A DNA stretch of 26,953 nucleotides from an uncultured Bacilli bacterium (GCA_934086485.1 CAKOIF010000020.1:1-26953), one strand, 5' to 3'; counted from the first letter of the stretch, positions 7,978 through 16,808 are shown. Made by a program: numbers and translations. The notes: generated by a model not told the origin, from the sequence alone.

Positions 7978-8889
7978 ATGAAATACAAAATATTAAAACT
8001 GAAGAATGATATTGAATTATTTTTAAAAGATAATATAGAACATCAAAATAAACATATTGATTATATATTGTTTAATCCTAAAACTAATGATACCTATGTT
8101 TTGGCAAGTGATGGATATGATGAAGCAATAGAATTTACTCCATATACTAAAAATGAAAGTGGTGGTTATATACAAGTACCAGAGTGGGACTATAACTTTG
8201 ACTATTATATATATAACTATTTAGAGGAGGGTTTAAAAATAGGATATATGACTGATGATGTTCATTATTCTATTTGGAACTCAATAAGTGAATTATATCC
8301 AACAGATATTGAATATAAAAATGGAGTTCAAGAATACTTACAATATTGTAAAGATAATAATATTACTAAAAAATATTTAGATGTTAAAACAGGGCTAGAT
8401 ACACCAGATGTAATGAAGTATTATAAAGAAAAATATGCTAAAACTTTTGATTACTGGGAAACAGATTATGGCGATTTAAGATGTAGTGCAATTTTATATG
8501 AAAATGGAAAAGCTAAAGCATATATTATTGCTAGTTATGATGAAGATATAGAAAATGTAGAAGATTTAATTTACAAAGATTTTGATAAATATTTAGAATT
8601 ACCAAAAATAACTAGATGTTCTAAACTTTTACAAAAAGTCTATGATAATGTTTGCGAGTCAAATGCTTCAATATGTTATATTTCAAAAGAAGATTGGAAT
8701 AAGTATTACGCTAATTTTAACGAGAAAGACATTGAAAAATTAAGAGCAGATATAAAAAAATATCATTTAGAAGATGTTATTACATTAAATGATTATGATT
8801 ACAAAATTATAGGTTGGGGAGATTTAGAAACTAGATTTAATGATGATAGAAAATTAGAAAAAAATAAGAATAAAGATAAGGAGCGATAA
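7978..8889 (+). CDS. Unrecognised acidic, Tyr/Asp-rich protein inside T4SS operon
   Basis: A 303-residue soluble protein with no signal peptide or membrane segment. It is unusually rich in Asp, Glu, Lys and Tyr (PEWDYNFDYYIYNYLEE; FDYWETDYGDLRCSAILY). It may contain two related halves, each with a short beta-rich segment followed by helices, but this is only an impression. No family is recognised. It lies between virB6 and the PrgI gene, a place where transfer operons often carry accessory genes. It has a GGGAGG site (7968-7973), and its last codons carry the AAGGAGCG site of the next gene. The final 15 residues are nearly all Lys, Asn, Asp or Glu. Confidence 0.8.
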   Translation: MKYKILKLKNDIELFLKDNIEHQNKHIDYILFNPKTNDTYVLASDGYDEAIEFTPYTKNESGGYIQVPEWDYNFDYYIYNYLEEGLKIGYMTDDVHYSIWNSISELYPTDIEYKNGVQEYLQYCKDNNITKKYLDVKTGLDTPDVMKYYKEKYAKTFDYWETDYGDLRCSAILYENGKAKAYIIASYDEDIENVEDLIYKDFDKYLELPKITRCSKLLQKVYDNVCESNASICYISKEDWNKYYANFNEKDIEKLRADIKKYHLEDVITLNDYDYKIIGWGDLETRFNDDRKLEKNKNKDKER

Positions 8890-8893
8890 TTAA

Positions 8894-9175
8894 ATGAATA
8901 GAAAATTAGATAATGAAATGTTTGTAGTAGATGTAGGTTATAGAAATGATATACCTGTTGCACTTGTAGAAAGACAATACAATAATACTGTTGAGTATAT
9001 AATTGCATTTAACTATGAAATTAATAATAATAGAATGACTTGGGGATATGGATATTACTATGATAAAAATCTAGGTAAAGCTATGGAAGATTTTAAGAAA
9101 GTATTAGCAGGTGGAAATCTTGCTGATACTTTTTCTAATAAGAAGAGGAGTGATAAATCATGCAATACGAGATAA
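8894..9175 (+). CDS. Unrecognised small protein
   Basis: A 93-residue soluble protein. The first 60 residues look beta-rich (MFVVDVGYRNDIPVALVER, then EYIIAFNYE and MTWGYGYYYD), followed by a helix DKNLGKAMEDFKKVL. The pattern resembles the small DUF proteins of ICE operons that share a W-G-x-G-Y-Y segment, but I cannot name a family. It starts 4 bases after the preceding gene with an AAGGAG site, and its last 16 bases overlap the next gene. Confidence 0.75.
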   Translation: MNRKLDNEMFVVDVGYRNDIPVALVERQYNNTVEYIIAFNYEINNNRMTWGYGYYYDKNLGKAMEDFKKVLAGGNLADTFSNKKRSDKSCNTR

Positions 9176-9681
9176 AGGATAATAAAGTAATAATTGATAA
9201 AGATACCTTTAATGAAGAAAATGAAATACAATATTTAAACTTTGTTTTAGGTTATGATCTTCTTAATAATTTTTATAAAGACTCTATATATCCAGAATGT
9301 GATGTTAATTATGATTTTAGTGATTACTTATCAAGAAAGTTTATTAAAAGTGATGAATATCAAGATACAAAGTATTCTACTTATGAAATGTTAGAAAAAT
9401 GGCTAAAAAGTAATATGAAAACAATAAAGAAAGAATATGAAGAGTTTATAGGTAAAGCAAAAGACATATATATAGTTGGAAACTATATTTGCACAGTAGA
9501 TGATTATAACTATGATAATCCTAAAGAAAGTATTGTTATGATTTATAAAAATAATAAAGATTATAGGAATGGAGATTATTTAGAACAAGTATCATTATCA
9601 AATGACAATATAAGAAAAAATATAAAAGATTATATAACCGATACTTATAATGTTAAAAATTATAAGGACTATGAGAGGTAG
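9160..9681 (+). CDS. Unrecognised acidic protein
   Basis: A 173-residue soluble protein, rich in Asp, Tyr, Asn and Lys, without a signal peptide or membrane segment. Helical (YSTYEMLEKWLKSNMKTIKKE) and beta-like (KDIYIVGNYICTVDDYNYD) parts alternate. It is similar in composition to the proteins at 7978 and 9685 and may be part of the same accessory set. The ATG overlaps the previous gene by 16 bases and has an AGAGGAG site inside that gene. No function can be given. Confidence 0.75.
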   Translation: MQYEIKDNKVIIDKDTFNEENEIQYLNFVLGYDLLNNFYKDSIYPECDVNYDFSDYLSRKFIKSDEYQDTKYSTYEMLEKWLKSNMKTIKKEYEEFIGKAKDIYIVGNYICTVDDYNYDNPKESIVMIYKNNKDYRNGDYLEQVSLSNDNIRKNIKDYITDTYNVKNYKDYER

Positions 9682-9684
9682 TAT

Positions 9685-10134
9685 ATGAGTAGAGAATTAT
9701 TTAAGAGTATGGTCTATAAAGATGGTAAGGTTTATACAAGACAATGTAGTAATAATGTTTGTCCTAAGAATTATGATAGAGAAGAAAATAAAGGACTTAC
9801 TAGATTGTATCAAGAAAAAGGAGAGCAGGATTTTGAAAAGTTCTTTATAACAAACTTACTATTAGAGGGTACTGTAGAAGTATTAAATGGTAGTAATAAT
9901 ACTTTAAGAAGATTAAACTATATTACTAATTTAATATGGAGAGATAAAGAATTCATAAAATTAAGAGATAAAGAAGATGAGATATTTACTAAATCACTTC
10001 ATGCTAAAACAGAAGAAGAAAAGAGTAATGTTCATATAGAATACAAGAACATTAAGGAAGATATAGCAAATTATGTATCTTCCTTTTATGATAATCACAC
10101 AAGATTAAATAAAAATATAGAAAGGAGCAGGTAA
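9685..10134 (+). CDS. Unrecognised helical protein
   Basis: A 149-residue soluble protein with an N-terminal segment carrying two cysteines (QCSNNVCPK), a middle helix region (FEKFFITNLLLEGTVEVLNG) and a charged C-terminal coiled-coil-like part (LRDKEDEIFTKSLHAKTEEE). No family is recognised. It begins 3 bases after the previous gene with a GAGAGG site and ends 2 bases before the DUF4314 gene; its last codons contain AAAGGAG, the next gene's ribosome binding site. Confidence 0.75.
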   Translation: MSRELFKSMVYKDGKVYTRQCSNNVCPKNYDREENKGLTRLYQEKGEQDFEKFFITNLLLEGTVEVLNGSNNTLRRLNYITNLIWRDKEFIKLRDKEDEIFTKSLHAKTEEEKSNVHIEYKNIKEDIANYVSSFYDNHTRLNKNIERSR

Positions 10135-10136
10135 AT

Positions 10137-10403
10137 ATGGAAAATAGAAGAAAGGTTGAAATGATTAAAAATAAATATCCAGTAGGTACACGAATTAGAC
10201 TAAATTATATGGATGATAATTACTCAGTTCCTAGAGGCACTTGTGGAACAGTTGAGTATGTAGATGATGAGGGACAAATTGGAATGAAATGGGATAATGG
10301 AAGTTCATTATCTTTAATTTATGGTGTTGATAGTTTTGATATTATTGAAAGTAAAGAATTAAATCATAATTCTACAAAAAAGAAAGATGAAAGGGGAAGA
10401 TAG
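10137..10403 (+). CDS. DUF4314 protein
   Basis: An 88-residue protein. Residues 9-75 match the DUF4314 pattern: KYPVGTRIRLNYMDD, then PRGTCGTVEYVDDEGQIGMK, then WDNGSSLSLIYGVDSFDII. This is a small SH3-like beta barrel common in ICE and phage operons. Its molecular role is not established. It abuts its neighbours on both sides (2-base gaps) and has a strong AAAGGAGC site. Confidence 0.85.
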   Translation: MENRRKVEMIKNKYPVGTRIRLNYMDDNYSVPRGTCGTVEYVDDEGQIGMKWDNGSSLSLIYGVDSFDIIESKELNHNSTKKKDERGR

Positions 10404-10405
10404 AA

Positions 10406-10783
10406 TTGGAAGTAAAGATAAATAGAGAAATAAGAAATTACACAGAACATTTATTTTTTGGATTATCAATAAGGCAATTTATATGTTCAATATGTGGTTG
10501 CTTGGTAGCAGTAGGACTATATTTTATATTTAGTCCTATTTTTAATAAAGAAATAACATCATGGATTTGTATTATAGGAGTCGTACCTTTTGCAGGTATT
10601 GGCTTTTTTAAATATAACGGAATGAATTTAGAGGATTTTGTTATAACATGGATAAAATCAGAAATACTTATACCTAAAAAATTGAAGTTTGTATCTGAAG
10701 ATATGTACTATGAAATGACTAAAAACATTATAGAAAATAAAGAAAGAGAGGAGTTTAATAGAGATGATAAAATCAATCAATAA
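10406..10783 (+). CDS. PrgI/VirB3-like membrane protein, TTG start
   Basis: A 125-residue protein with two membrane segments at about residues 21-43 and 49-68 near the N-terminus. The start (MEVKINREIRNYTEHLFFGL) and the following SIRQFICSICG and GMNLEDFVITWIKSE are the PrgI family signature. In Gram-positive type IV systems PrgI takes the VirB3 role, anchoring the VirB4 ATPase at the membrane. The start is TTG at 10406, supported by AAAGGGGAAG 6 bases upstream and by the family's conserved N-terminus. The last 20 bases overlap the virB4 gene that follows, the normal gene order. Confidence 0.9.
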   Translation: MEVKINREIRNYTEHLFFGLSIRQFICSICGCLVAVGLYFIFSPIFNKEITSWICIIGVVPFAGIGFFKYNGMNLEDFVITWIKSEILIPKKLKFVSEDMYYEMTKNIIENKEREEFNRDDKINQ

Positions 10784-13079
10784 TTTAAAGAAACAGGAAA
10801 AAGATAATTTTAATATTCCAAAGTCTATACAACAAGTAATACCTATTCAAAGAGTGTGGACTGATGGAATATTTTTAGTTGGTAAGAATAAATATTCACA
10901 AACATTTAAGTTTACTGATATAAATTATGCAGTAGCATCAAAGGAAGATAAAGAAGCAATGTTTTTAGAATATGGGGAATTACTTAACTCTTTTGATAGT
11001 GGAGCAACAACTAAAATTACAATAGCTTTAAGAAGAATAAATAAAAAAGATTTTGAAAAAGAAATACTATTACCATTTAAAGAAGATGGATTAGATATTT
11101 ATAGACAAGAATATAATCAAATGTTACTTGATAAAGCAGTAAATAGTAATGGTATGGTAAGAGAAATATATTTAACTATTTCAGTGTTTAAGAAAAGTAT
11201 AGAAGATGCTAGAAATTATTTTAGAAGAGTATCAACTGATATAGTATCTCATTTAGCAAAATTAGGTAGTAAATGTATAGAACTTGATGCTAAAGAAAAG
11301 TTGAGAATACTACATGATTTTTACCGAATAGGAGAAGAAGTAAACTATAATTTAGATATAAAAGATTTTATGAAAAAAGGACATAACTTTAAAGATTATA
11401 TATGTCCTGATGGATTTTCATTTAAAAAAGATTATTTTGAAATGGGAAAAAAGTTTGGTAGAGTATTATTCCTAAAAGAATATGCAAGTTATATAAAAGA
11501 CTCTATGATTTCAGAACTTACAGACATGAACTCTAATATGATGATGAGTATTGATATTATACCAATACCTACTGATGAGGCAGTTAAAGAAGTAGAAAAT
11601 AGATTGCTTGGAGTAGAAACTAATATTACTAATTGGCAAAGAAAACAAAATGCTAATAATAATTTTAGTGCGGTTATTCCTTATGATTTAGAGCAACAAA
11701 GAAAAGAAAGCAAAGAGTTTTTAGATGATTTAACAACAAGAGATCAAAGAATGATGTTTGCTAATTTAACTCTTGTTATTACTGCTGATACGAAAGAGCA
11801 ATTAGATGCAGATACCGAAACTATACTTATCACTGGAAGAAAACATCTATGTCAAATAGCACCTTTAACTTATCAACAAATGGATGGACTAAATACAGCA
11901 CTTCCTATTGGTGTTAGAAATATTAAAATATTAAGAACACTTACAACTGAAAGTTTGTCTTCTTTAATGCCATTTAGAGTACAAGAAATTATGGATAAAG
12001 GTGGAATATATTATGGAGAAAATGCAATTAGTCATAATTTAATAATGGTAAATAAAGCAAACTTACAAAATCAATCATCATTTTTACTTGGAGTACCGGG
12101 TAGTGGTAAAAGTTTTAGTGCCAAAGAACTTATAGTATTTTTAGCACTTTCAACTGATGATGATATTATGATTTGTGACCCAGAGGGAGAGTATTCAGCA
12201 CTTGTTAAAGCACTAGGTGGGGAAGTTATAGAAGTATCGGCAAGTAGCAAAGACCATATAAATCCAATGGATATGGTAGAGGGGTACGGAGATGGACTTA
12301 ATCCTGTTATTGATAAATCAGAGTTTGTTCTTTCATTGTTTGAACAATTAGACAAAACCGGATTAGGTCCAAGAGAAAAATCTATAATAGATAGGTGTAC
12401 TCAACTAACTTATGATGAATACCATAAAACTGGAATTACTCCAACTCTTATGACATTAAGAGAAAAACTACTAGAACAGCCAGAAAAAGAAGCAGGGGAA
12501 CTTGCTTTAACTCTTGAAATGTTTACTAATGGTAGTTTAGATGTGTTTGCTCATGAAACTAATGTAAATATTAGTAGTAGAATAGTAAGTTATGATATTT
12601 ATAAACTTGGTAAACAATTAAAAACTATGGGGCTTTTAGTTATAACAGATGCAATGATAAATAGGGTATCAGATAACTTTAAGAAAGGTAAAAGAACTCA
12701 TATATTTATTGATGAGATTCATGTATTATTTGAAAATGAATATTCAGCAACATTCTTCAATAGTGCTTGGAGGCAATTTAGAAAAAGAAATGCTTATCCA
12801 ACAGCAATAACACAAAATGTTCAATATTTACTAGCATCAGTAGATGCTACTACAATGTTATCTAATAGTGAGTTTATAGTAATGTTAAACCAAGCATCAG
12901 CTGATAGAAAAGAGTTAGGGGAATTACTTAATATTTCTAAATTACAAATGTCTTATATAACTAATTCAGATATTGGCTGTGGTCTTATTAGATATGGTAG
13001 TAGTCTTGTTCCTTTTGTTAATAAATTCCCAAAGAATACAAAGTTATATAAACTAATGACTACTAAACCGGGCGATTAG
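10764..13079 (+). CDS. VirB4-type conjugation ATPase
   Basis: A 771-residue ATPase that powers channel assembly and transfer. The N-terminal half (about 1-400) is the VirB4/CagE N-domain. The C-terminal half is a P-loop ATPase with Walker A GVPGSGKS (443-450, Lys449), IMICDPEGEYSALVKALGG after it, Walker B THIFIDEIHVLF (D650, E651) and an ITQNVQYLL motif near residue 690. No transmembrane segment is needed in this type because PrgI supplies the anchor. Length is normal for Gram-positive VirB4 (TrsE-like) proteins. The gene overlaps the PrgI gene by 20 bases with a GAGAGGAG site, and the CHAP gene starts 1 base after its stop. Confidence 0.95.
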   Translation: MIKSINNLKKQEKDNFNIPKSIQQVIPIQRVWTDGIFLVGKNKYSQTFKFTDINYAVASKEDKEAMFLEYGELLNSFDSGATTKITIALRRINKKDFEKEILLPFKEDGLDIYRQEYNQMLLDKAVNSNGMVREIYLTISVFKKSIEDARNYFRRVSTDIVSHLAKLGSKCIELDAKEKLRILHDFYRIGEEVNYNLDIKDFMKKGHNFKDYICPDGFSFKKDYFEMGKKFGRVLFLKEYASYIKDSMISELTDMNSNMMMSIDIIPIPTDEAVKEVENRLLGVETNITNWQRKQNANNNFSAVIPYDLEQQRKESKEFLDDLTTRDQRMMFANLTLVITADTKEQLDADTETILITGRKHLCQIAPLTYQQMDGLNTALPIGVRNIKILRTLTTESLSSLMPFRVQEIMDKGGIYYGENAISHNLIMVNKANLQNQSSFLLGVPGSGKSFSAKELIVFLALSTDDDIMICDPEGEYSALVKALGGEVIEVSASSKDHINPMDMVEGYGDGLNPVIDKSEFVLSLFEQLDKTGLGPREKSIIDRCTQLTYDEYHKTGITPTLMTLREKLLEQPEKEAGELALTLEMFTNGSLDVFAHETNVNISSRIVSYDIYKLGKQLKTMGLLVITDAMINRVSDNFKKGKRTHIFIDEIHVLFENEYSATFFNSAWRQFRKRNAYPTAITQNVQYLLASVDATTMLSNSEFIVMLNQASADRKELGELLNISKLQMSYITNSDIGCGLIRYGSSLVPFVNKFPKNTKLYKLMTTKPGD

Positions 13080-13080
13080 T

Positions 13081-14616
13081 ATGAAAGAAATTAAAAAGAA
13101 AGAAAAAATAAAAGGAACAATAAAAACTCTTGATAAAGGTAAAATAGCAACAGATAAAGCAAAGTCTAACATAGTTAGTATTAAAGAACGAGGAGAGAAT
13201 AGTTATGGTAATACTAATGAAAATAGTGCAAATGAATATGCAGTTAATAGATTAAGTGCTGGTGGAAAACTTGCAGTATATAATTCTGGTAAAATTAAAA
13301 CAAAAGGTAATGAGGCAGTAAGAGATACAAAAGATAATTTTATTAAGACAAAAAATAAGATTAAAACTATAAAATCTAAACTAACTGAAAAAAAGAATAT
13401 TAAAGAAGTTAAGAAGAAGATTGAAACAAGTAAAAAGATTGTTAAAGATACTCCAAAAGTTGTTAAACAAACTGTTAAAACAACTGAAAGAGCAAAAATG
13501 TTAGCTGTTAAAACTGCAAAAACAACTTATAAAGGAATAAAAACAGCATTTAAAGCAACTGTATCAATGGTAAAAGGAATTATTGCTGGAACAAAAGCAC
13601 TAATCTCTTTACTACTTGCTGGTGGTTGGGTTGCAATAATTATAGTTGTTATTATTTGTTTAATTGGTCTTATTTGTACTTCTTGGTTAGGAATATTTTT
13701 TTCTAGTGAAAGCACAGGAACAGTTCCTATGAGTAGTGTAGTAAAAGAAATAAATAAAGAAATGGCTGATAGGATAGTTGAGATACAAAACAGTAATATC
13801 CACGATGATTATAGAATAGAATCAGATCGTGCAGAATGGAAAGATATTCTTGCTATTTATACTGCTAAAGTAACAAAAGGTAATAATTCAGCAGATGTTA
13901 TTACTATGGATGATAAGAAAAAACAAGAATTAAAAAAAATCTTTTGGGATATGAATACTATTAGTTATGAAGTTAAAGATGAAAACAATAATACGAGCTA
14001 TGAAATAAGTTTTGATAATCCACAAGATAAAATAACTAAAAAAGTATTATATATTAAAATAACTCACAAGACAGTAGATGAAATGATGAATATGTATTTT
14101 TTAAATCCTATGCAAAAAGAACAAATTAAAAATGCTTTAAGTGATGAATATGCAAGTATGTGGTCATCTGTAATATATGGGACACCAGTTGGTAGTCCTG
14201 ATATGGTACAAATAGCATTATCACAAGTAGGTAATGTTGGAGGAGAGCCATATTGGAGATGGTATGGTTTTAAAGAAAGAGTAGAATGGTGTGCTGTTTT
14301 TGTCAGTTGGGTTGCAAATCAAAGTGGATATCTACAAGCAGGTGTTATTCCTAAATTTTCTGGTTGTCAAACAGGAATTGACTGGTTTAAAGCGATGGGA
14401 GAGTGGCAAGAAAAAGGATATACCCCTAAACAAGGGGATATAATATTTTTTGATTGGGAAGTAGATGGAAAAGTCAATCATGTGGGAATAGTTGAAAAAG
14501 TAGAAAACGGCAAAGTATATACAGTAGAGGGTAATTCTACTGATGATACTTGTAGACAAAAAGTGTATTCATTAAATAGTAAAGTTATATTTGGTTATGG
14601 AACACCGGCATACTAA
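13081..14616 (+). CDS. Membrane-anchored CHAP-domain cell wall hydrolase (VirB1 role)
   Basis: A 511-residue protein. Residues 1-165 are Lys-rich, low-complexity and cytoplasmic, of the kind seen in CD1108-like ICE proteins. One membrane segment at about 174-204 (AGGWVAIIIVVIICLIGLIC) is followed by an outside region. The CHAP amidase/endopeptidase domain fills about residues 375-511, with catalytic C404 in EWCAVFVSW, H467 in VNHVGIVEKV and E483-x-N485 in VEGNS. It should open peptidoglycan so the transfer channel can cross the wall. No clear ribosome binding site lies before the ATG, which follows the virB4 stop after 1 base, so translation is probably coupled. It is the last gene of the operon, followed by a strong terminator. 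Confidence 0.92.
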   Translation: MKEIKKKEKIKGTIKTLDKGKIATDKAKSNIVSIKERGENSYGNTNENSANEYAVNRLSAGGKLAVYNSGKIKTKGNEAVRDTKDNFIKTKNKIKTIKSKLTEKKNIKEVKKKIETSKKIVKDTPKVVKQTVKTTERAKMLAVKTAKTTYKGIKTAFKATVSMVKGIIAGTKALISLLLAGGWVAIIIVVIICLIGLICTSWLGIFFSSESTGTVPMSSVVKEINKEMADRIVEIQNSNIHDDYRIESDRAEWKDILAIYTAKVTKGNNSADVITMDDKKKQELKKIFWDMNTISYEVKDENNNTSYEISFDNPQDKITKKVLYIKITHKTVDEMMNMYFLNPMQKEQIKNALSDEYASMWSSVIYGTPVGSPDMVQIALSQVGNVGGEPYWRWYGFKERVEWCAVFVSWVANQSGYLQAGVIPKFSGCQTGIDWFKAMGEWQEKGYTPKQGDIIFFDWEVDGKVNHVGIVEKVENGKVYTVEGNSTDDTCRQKVYSLNSKVIFGYGTPAY

Positions 14617-14650
14617 AAGGAGAGTTTGTTTGCTCTCCTTAATTTTTTTT
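14605..14650 (+). repeat. Direct repeat copy 1: CHAP gene end plus terminator
   Basis: This 46-base stretch, covering the last codons of the CHAP gene and the terminator hairpin, recurs at 19421-19466 with 43 of 46 bases identical. Together the copies flank the cargo block. The two hairpins remain paired in both copies. Confidence 0.9.
14617..14650 (+). terminator. Terminator of the conjugation operon
   Basis: AAGGAGAG (14617-14624) pairs perfectly with CTCTCCTT (14633-14640) around an 8-nt loop, followed by AATTTTTTTT. Confidence 0.92.
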
Positions 14651-14689
14651 ATTTTCAATACGAAATTTTATAATTTCAGATTGCTCGTA

Positions 14690-14739
14690 TGATATAATAG
14701 ATGTATAGTAGTAAATTTTATTTTTTAGTAAAATTTGCT
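14690..14739 (+). promoter_or_regulatory. Extended -10 promoter and leader hairpin upstream of second XRE gene
   Basis: TGATATAAT (14690-14698) is a perfect TGn extended -10 without a clear -35 box. The transcript would start near 14705 and have a leader of about 170 nt. An 11-bp imperfect hairpin pairs AGTAAATTTTA (14710-14720) with TAAAATTTGCT (14729-14739). A TTGACA at 14834-14839 closer to the gene has no usable -10, because the ribosome binding site lies where it would be needed. The rest of 14640-14875 shows nothing else I can support. Confidence 0.5.
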
Positions 14740-14875
14740 TGGAAAAATTAATATTAGTACATTATACATAATATGAATTAAGTATTTTTGATGATATAAA
14801 TTTGAAGATATAAAAAAACAGGCAAAATATTATTTGACAATAAATATATTCTAATGGATTATAGGAGGTTATAAA

Positions 14876-15967
14876 ATGAGTAATGATGATAAAAGAGGAA
14901 AATTATTATCTGAACTTCGTAAAGGAAAAAATTTAACTCAAAGAGATTTAGGAGATTTAATAGGATATACTGATAAAAATATTTCAAAATGGGAACGAGG
15001 TATCTCTTTTCCAAATAATCCTAATATTATAAATAAATTAGCAGAAATATTTGAAATTAGTGTAGAAGAATTAATGTATGGAGAATTAAGAGGTAAAGCA
15101 AATGAAACAGAAATTCGAGAAAATTTTGCTAACCAATATAAAAATAATTACAATAAATATAAAAAAAATATTTTAATTATTATAATCTCGTTCTTGTTAT
15201 TTGTAATTATTAGCCTAATATTAATATATTTCATTTATATTAAAAATTCTATATCTGTTTATTCTCTAATTATAGAAGATAATAATTTTGATGAATTAAA
15301 TTCAACTATAGTTATAACTAATAAAATAAATATACTAAATTTTAATAAAATAGTTAATAACGATAATATTAAGTTATTAAGTTTATATTATGAAGATAAA
15401 AGTGGCAAAAAAAATGAAGTTTTTAGTGGGAAAAACGAAAATTATTATATTGAAGAAAGTAGAAGTTATGACGAGTATTTTTTAGATAAATTAATCAATA
15501 ATAAAGTTTATCTTGAAGTAAGTTATGAGAACACTGATAGAATAGATGTTATACCAATAAGTGTTGAGAGAAAATATATAAACGATAACATTTTTCCAAG
15601 AAAAATTAATTATGCTGTTGATCCTAAAAATGAATTATCTAATATAGATTTAAATGAAAAAATATCTTTATTAGGATTTGAAAATATAGATGGATATTAT
15701 GAAAAAAGGATAAATAGTTCTGCCATTATGAGATTTAATATTGATACAATGAATTTAATTATAGAAGTAAATATTGCTAATGATTTTGTAAAGATAAATA
15801 ATAACTATTTTACTGATTCAATATTATGTGAAAAAATTAACAAAGATGGTATGATTGAAACTAAAGAATTAAATATATTGAAAGAAAAAGATTGTGAAAC
15901 AAAAAAATGTAGTTCTATCGAAGATTATGCAATGTATATAAATTATATAAAAAATAGGTTAAAATGA
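14876..15967 (+). CDS. Membrane-anchored XRE regulator with large outer domain
   Basis: A 363-residue protein. Residues 8-65 are a Cro/C1-type helix-turn-helix (LTQRDLGDLIGYTDKNISKW). A strongly hydrophobic segment of about 25 residues lies at about 99-123 (ILIIIISFLLFVIISLILIY), followed by about 240 residues that would face outside. This suggests a one-component transmembrane regulator sensing an outside signal. The outer domain is rich in Asn, Ile and Asp and is not recognised. It is the first gene of the cargo block, with an AGGAGG site 7 bases upstream and a terminator directly after it. It may control the secreted protease and lipoproteins that follow. Confidence 0.8.
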   Translation: MSNDDKRGKLLSELRKGKNLTQRDLGDLIGYTDKNISKWERGISFPNNPNIINKLAEIFEISVEELMYGELRGKANETEIRENFANQYKNNYNKYKKNILIIIISFLLFVIISLILIYFIYIKNSISVYSLIIEDNNFDELNSTIVITNKINILNFNKIVNNDNIKLLSLYYEDKSGKKNEVFSGKNENYYIEESRSYDEYFLDKLINNKVYLEVSYENTDRIDVIPISVERKYINDNIFPRKINYAVDPKNELSNIDLNEKISLLGFENIDGYYEKRINSSAIMRFNIDTMNLIIEVNIANDFVKINNNYFTDSILCEKINKDGMIETKELNILKEKDCETKKCSSIEDYAMYINYIKNRLK

Positions 15968-15997
15968 GCATTCTACTACTTGTAGAGTGCTTTTTTT
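15968..15997 (+). terminator. Intrinsic terminator after second XRE gene
   Basis: GCATTCTAC (15968-15976) pairs with GTAGAGTGC (15982-15990) with one G-U and a 5-nt loop, followed by seven T. Confidence 0.9.
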
Positions 15998-16005
15998 AAA
16001 TTCTA

Positions 16006-16014
16006 TGTTATAAT
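16006..16014 (+). promoter_or_regulatory. Extended -10 promoter for secreted-protein gene
   Basis: TGTTATAAT is a perfect TGn extended -10, 23 bases before the TTG start at 16037. Its -35 region would fall in the preceding terminator and has no consensus. Confidence 0.6.
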
Positions 16015-16036
16015 CGACTTAGGGAAAGGTGAGATT

Positions 16037-16765
16037 TTGAAAAAGAAATTAATTATACTATTTGCAATTTTATTAATCAATGCTATTTCAACGACATTTG
16101 TGTATGCACAGGAGAATTCAGCTTTACATAAAACACAAAGTGGTATATTTATAGAAAATAGCATTTATAAAAAACTATGTGAAATATATTCTGAAAATTA
16201 TATTGAAACAATTAGCCAAAAAGAATACGAAATAATTACTTCTAGTGATTTAGACGAAGTTAAAATTAATGAATATTACGATCCTGGGACAATAACAAGA
16301 GGTTCTTACTTTTCATCAAATGCTAAAACTATTAGAATAGTTAAAAATGGTAATTATATTACATTGATGGCAGCATGGAAAAATGTACCGAATATAAAAA
16401 GTTACGATGTAATAGCTATAAGATTAGATAATGTTTCTTTAAATGGGGAATTTACATTTAAGCAGATGTATGTATCAAATGGTAAATTGACTGCTTCTTA
16501 TGATAGTTATAAACAAAGTTTTTCTAATGGATTTGGTAGTTCTTTTAAAGTTAAAAATGGTAGTAGTTTAGAACTTTCATTAACTTTTATGGTAAGTGGA
16601 AGTGGTAAAATTTATGGAAGTTATCAACATGCAAGTACGACAACTACATTGGAAGAAAGTAAAAAATATACAATTTCACATTTAGGATATGGTAAAGTCA
16701 TTAAGTTTAATGATAATGTAAAAAAGAAATATGATGCTATGCCTGGTGTTGATATAAGTTTCTAA
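16037..16765 (+). CDS. Secreted protein of unknown function, TTG start
   Basis: A 242-residue protein with a clear signal peptide (KKKLIILFAILLINAISTTF, cut after VYA at about residue 25). The mature part is mostly beta-like and rich in Ser, Thr, Gly and Tyr. A repeated-looking stretch in the second half (TFKQMYVSNGKLTASYDSY; SLELSLTFMVSGSGKIYGSY) suggests a beta sandwich. No enzyme motif or sorting signal is seen. The TTG start at 16037 is supported by AAAGGTGAG 6 bases upstream and by the signal peptide beginning there. It lies between the membrane regulator and the protease and may be a partner, substrate or inhibitor of the protease; this is a guess from position only. Confidence 0.75.
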   Translation: MKKKLIILFAILLINAISTTFVYAQENSALHKTQSGIFIENSIYKKLCEIYSENYIETISQKEYEIITSSDLDEVKINEYYDPGTITRGSYFSSNAKTIRIVKNGNYITLMAAWKNVPNIKSYDVIAIRLDNVSLNGEFTFKQMYVSNGKLTASYDSYKQSFSNGFGSSFKVKNGSSLELSLTFMVSGSGKIYGSYQHASTTTTLEESKKYTISHLGYGKVIKFNDNVKKKYDAMPGVDISF

Positions 16766-16767
16766 TT

Positions 16768-16801
16768 ATATAAAATTTAAAATTTTATATAAATTTTATA
16801 T
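16768..16801 (+). repeat. AT-rich palindrome with extra half-copy
   Basis: ATATAAAATTT (16768-16778) and AAATTTTATAT (16780-16790) are perfect inverted copies, and AAATTTTATAT occurs again at 16791-16801. The two alternative partners could give two hairpins. It may end the preceding transcript, but there is no T tail. Confidence 0.6.
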
Positions 16802-16808
16802 AGAATTA

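Noticed and set aside
12071..12355. Minus-strand open frame inside virB4
   Set aside because: Shadow of the ATPase coding sequence around Walker A; no start signal.
14834..14862. TTGACA with GATTAT as promoter of the second XRE gene
   Set aside because: The -10 match is poor and the start of transcription would fall on the ribosome binding site; the extended -10 at 14690 is better.
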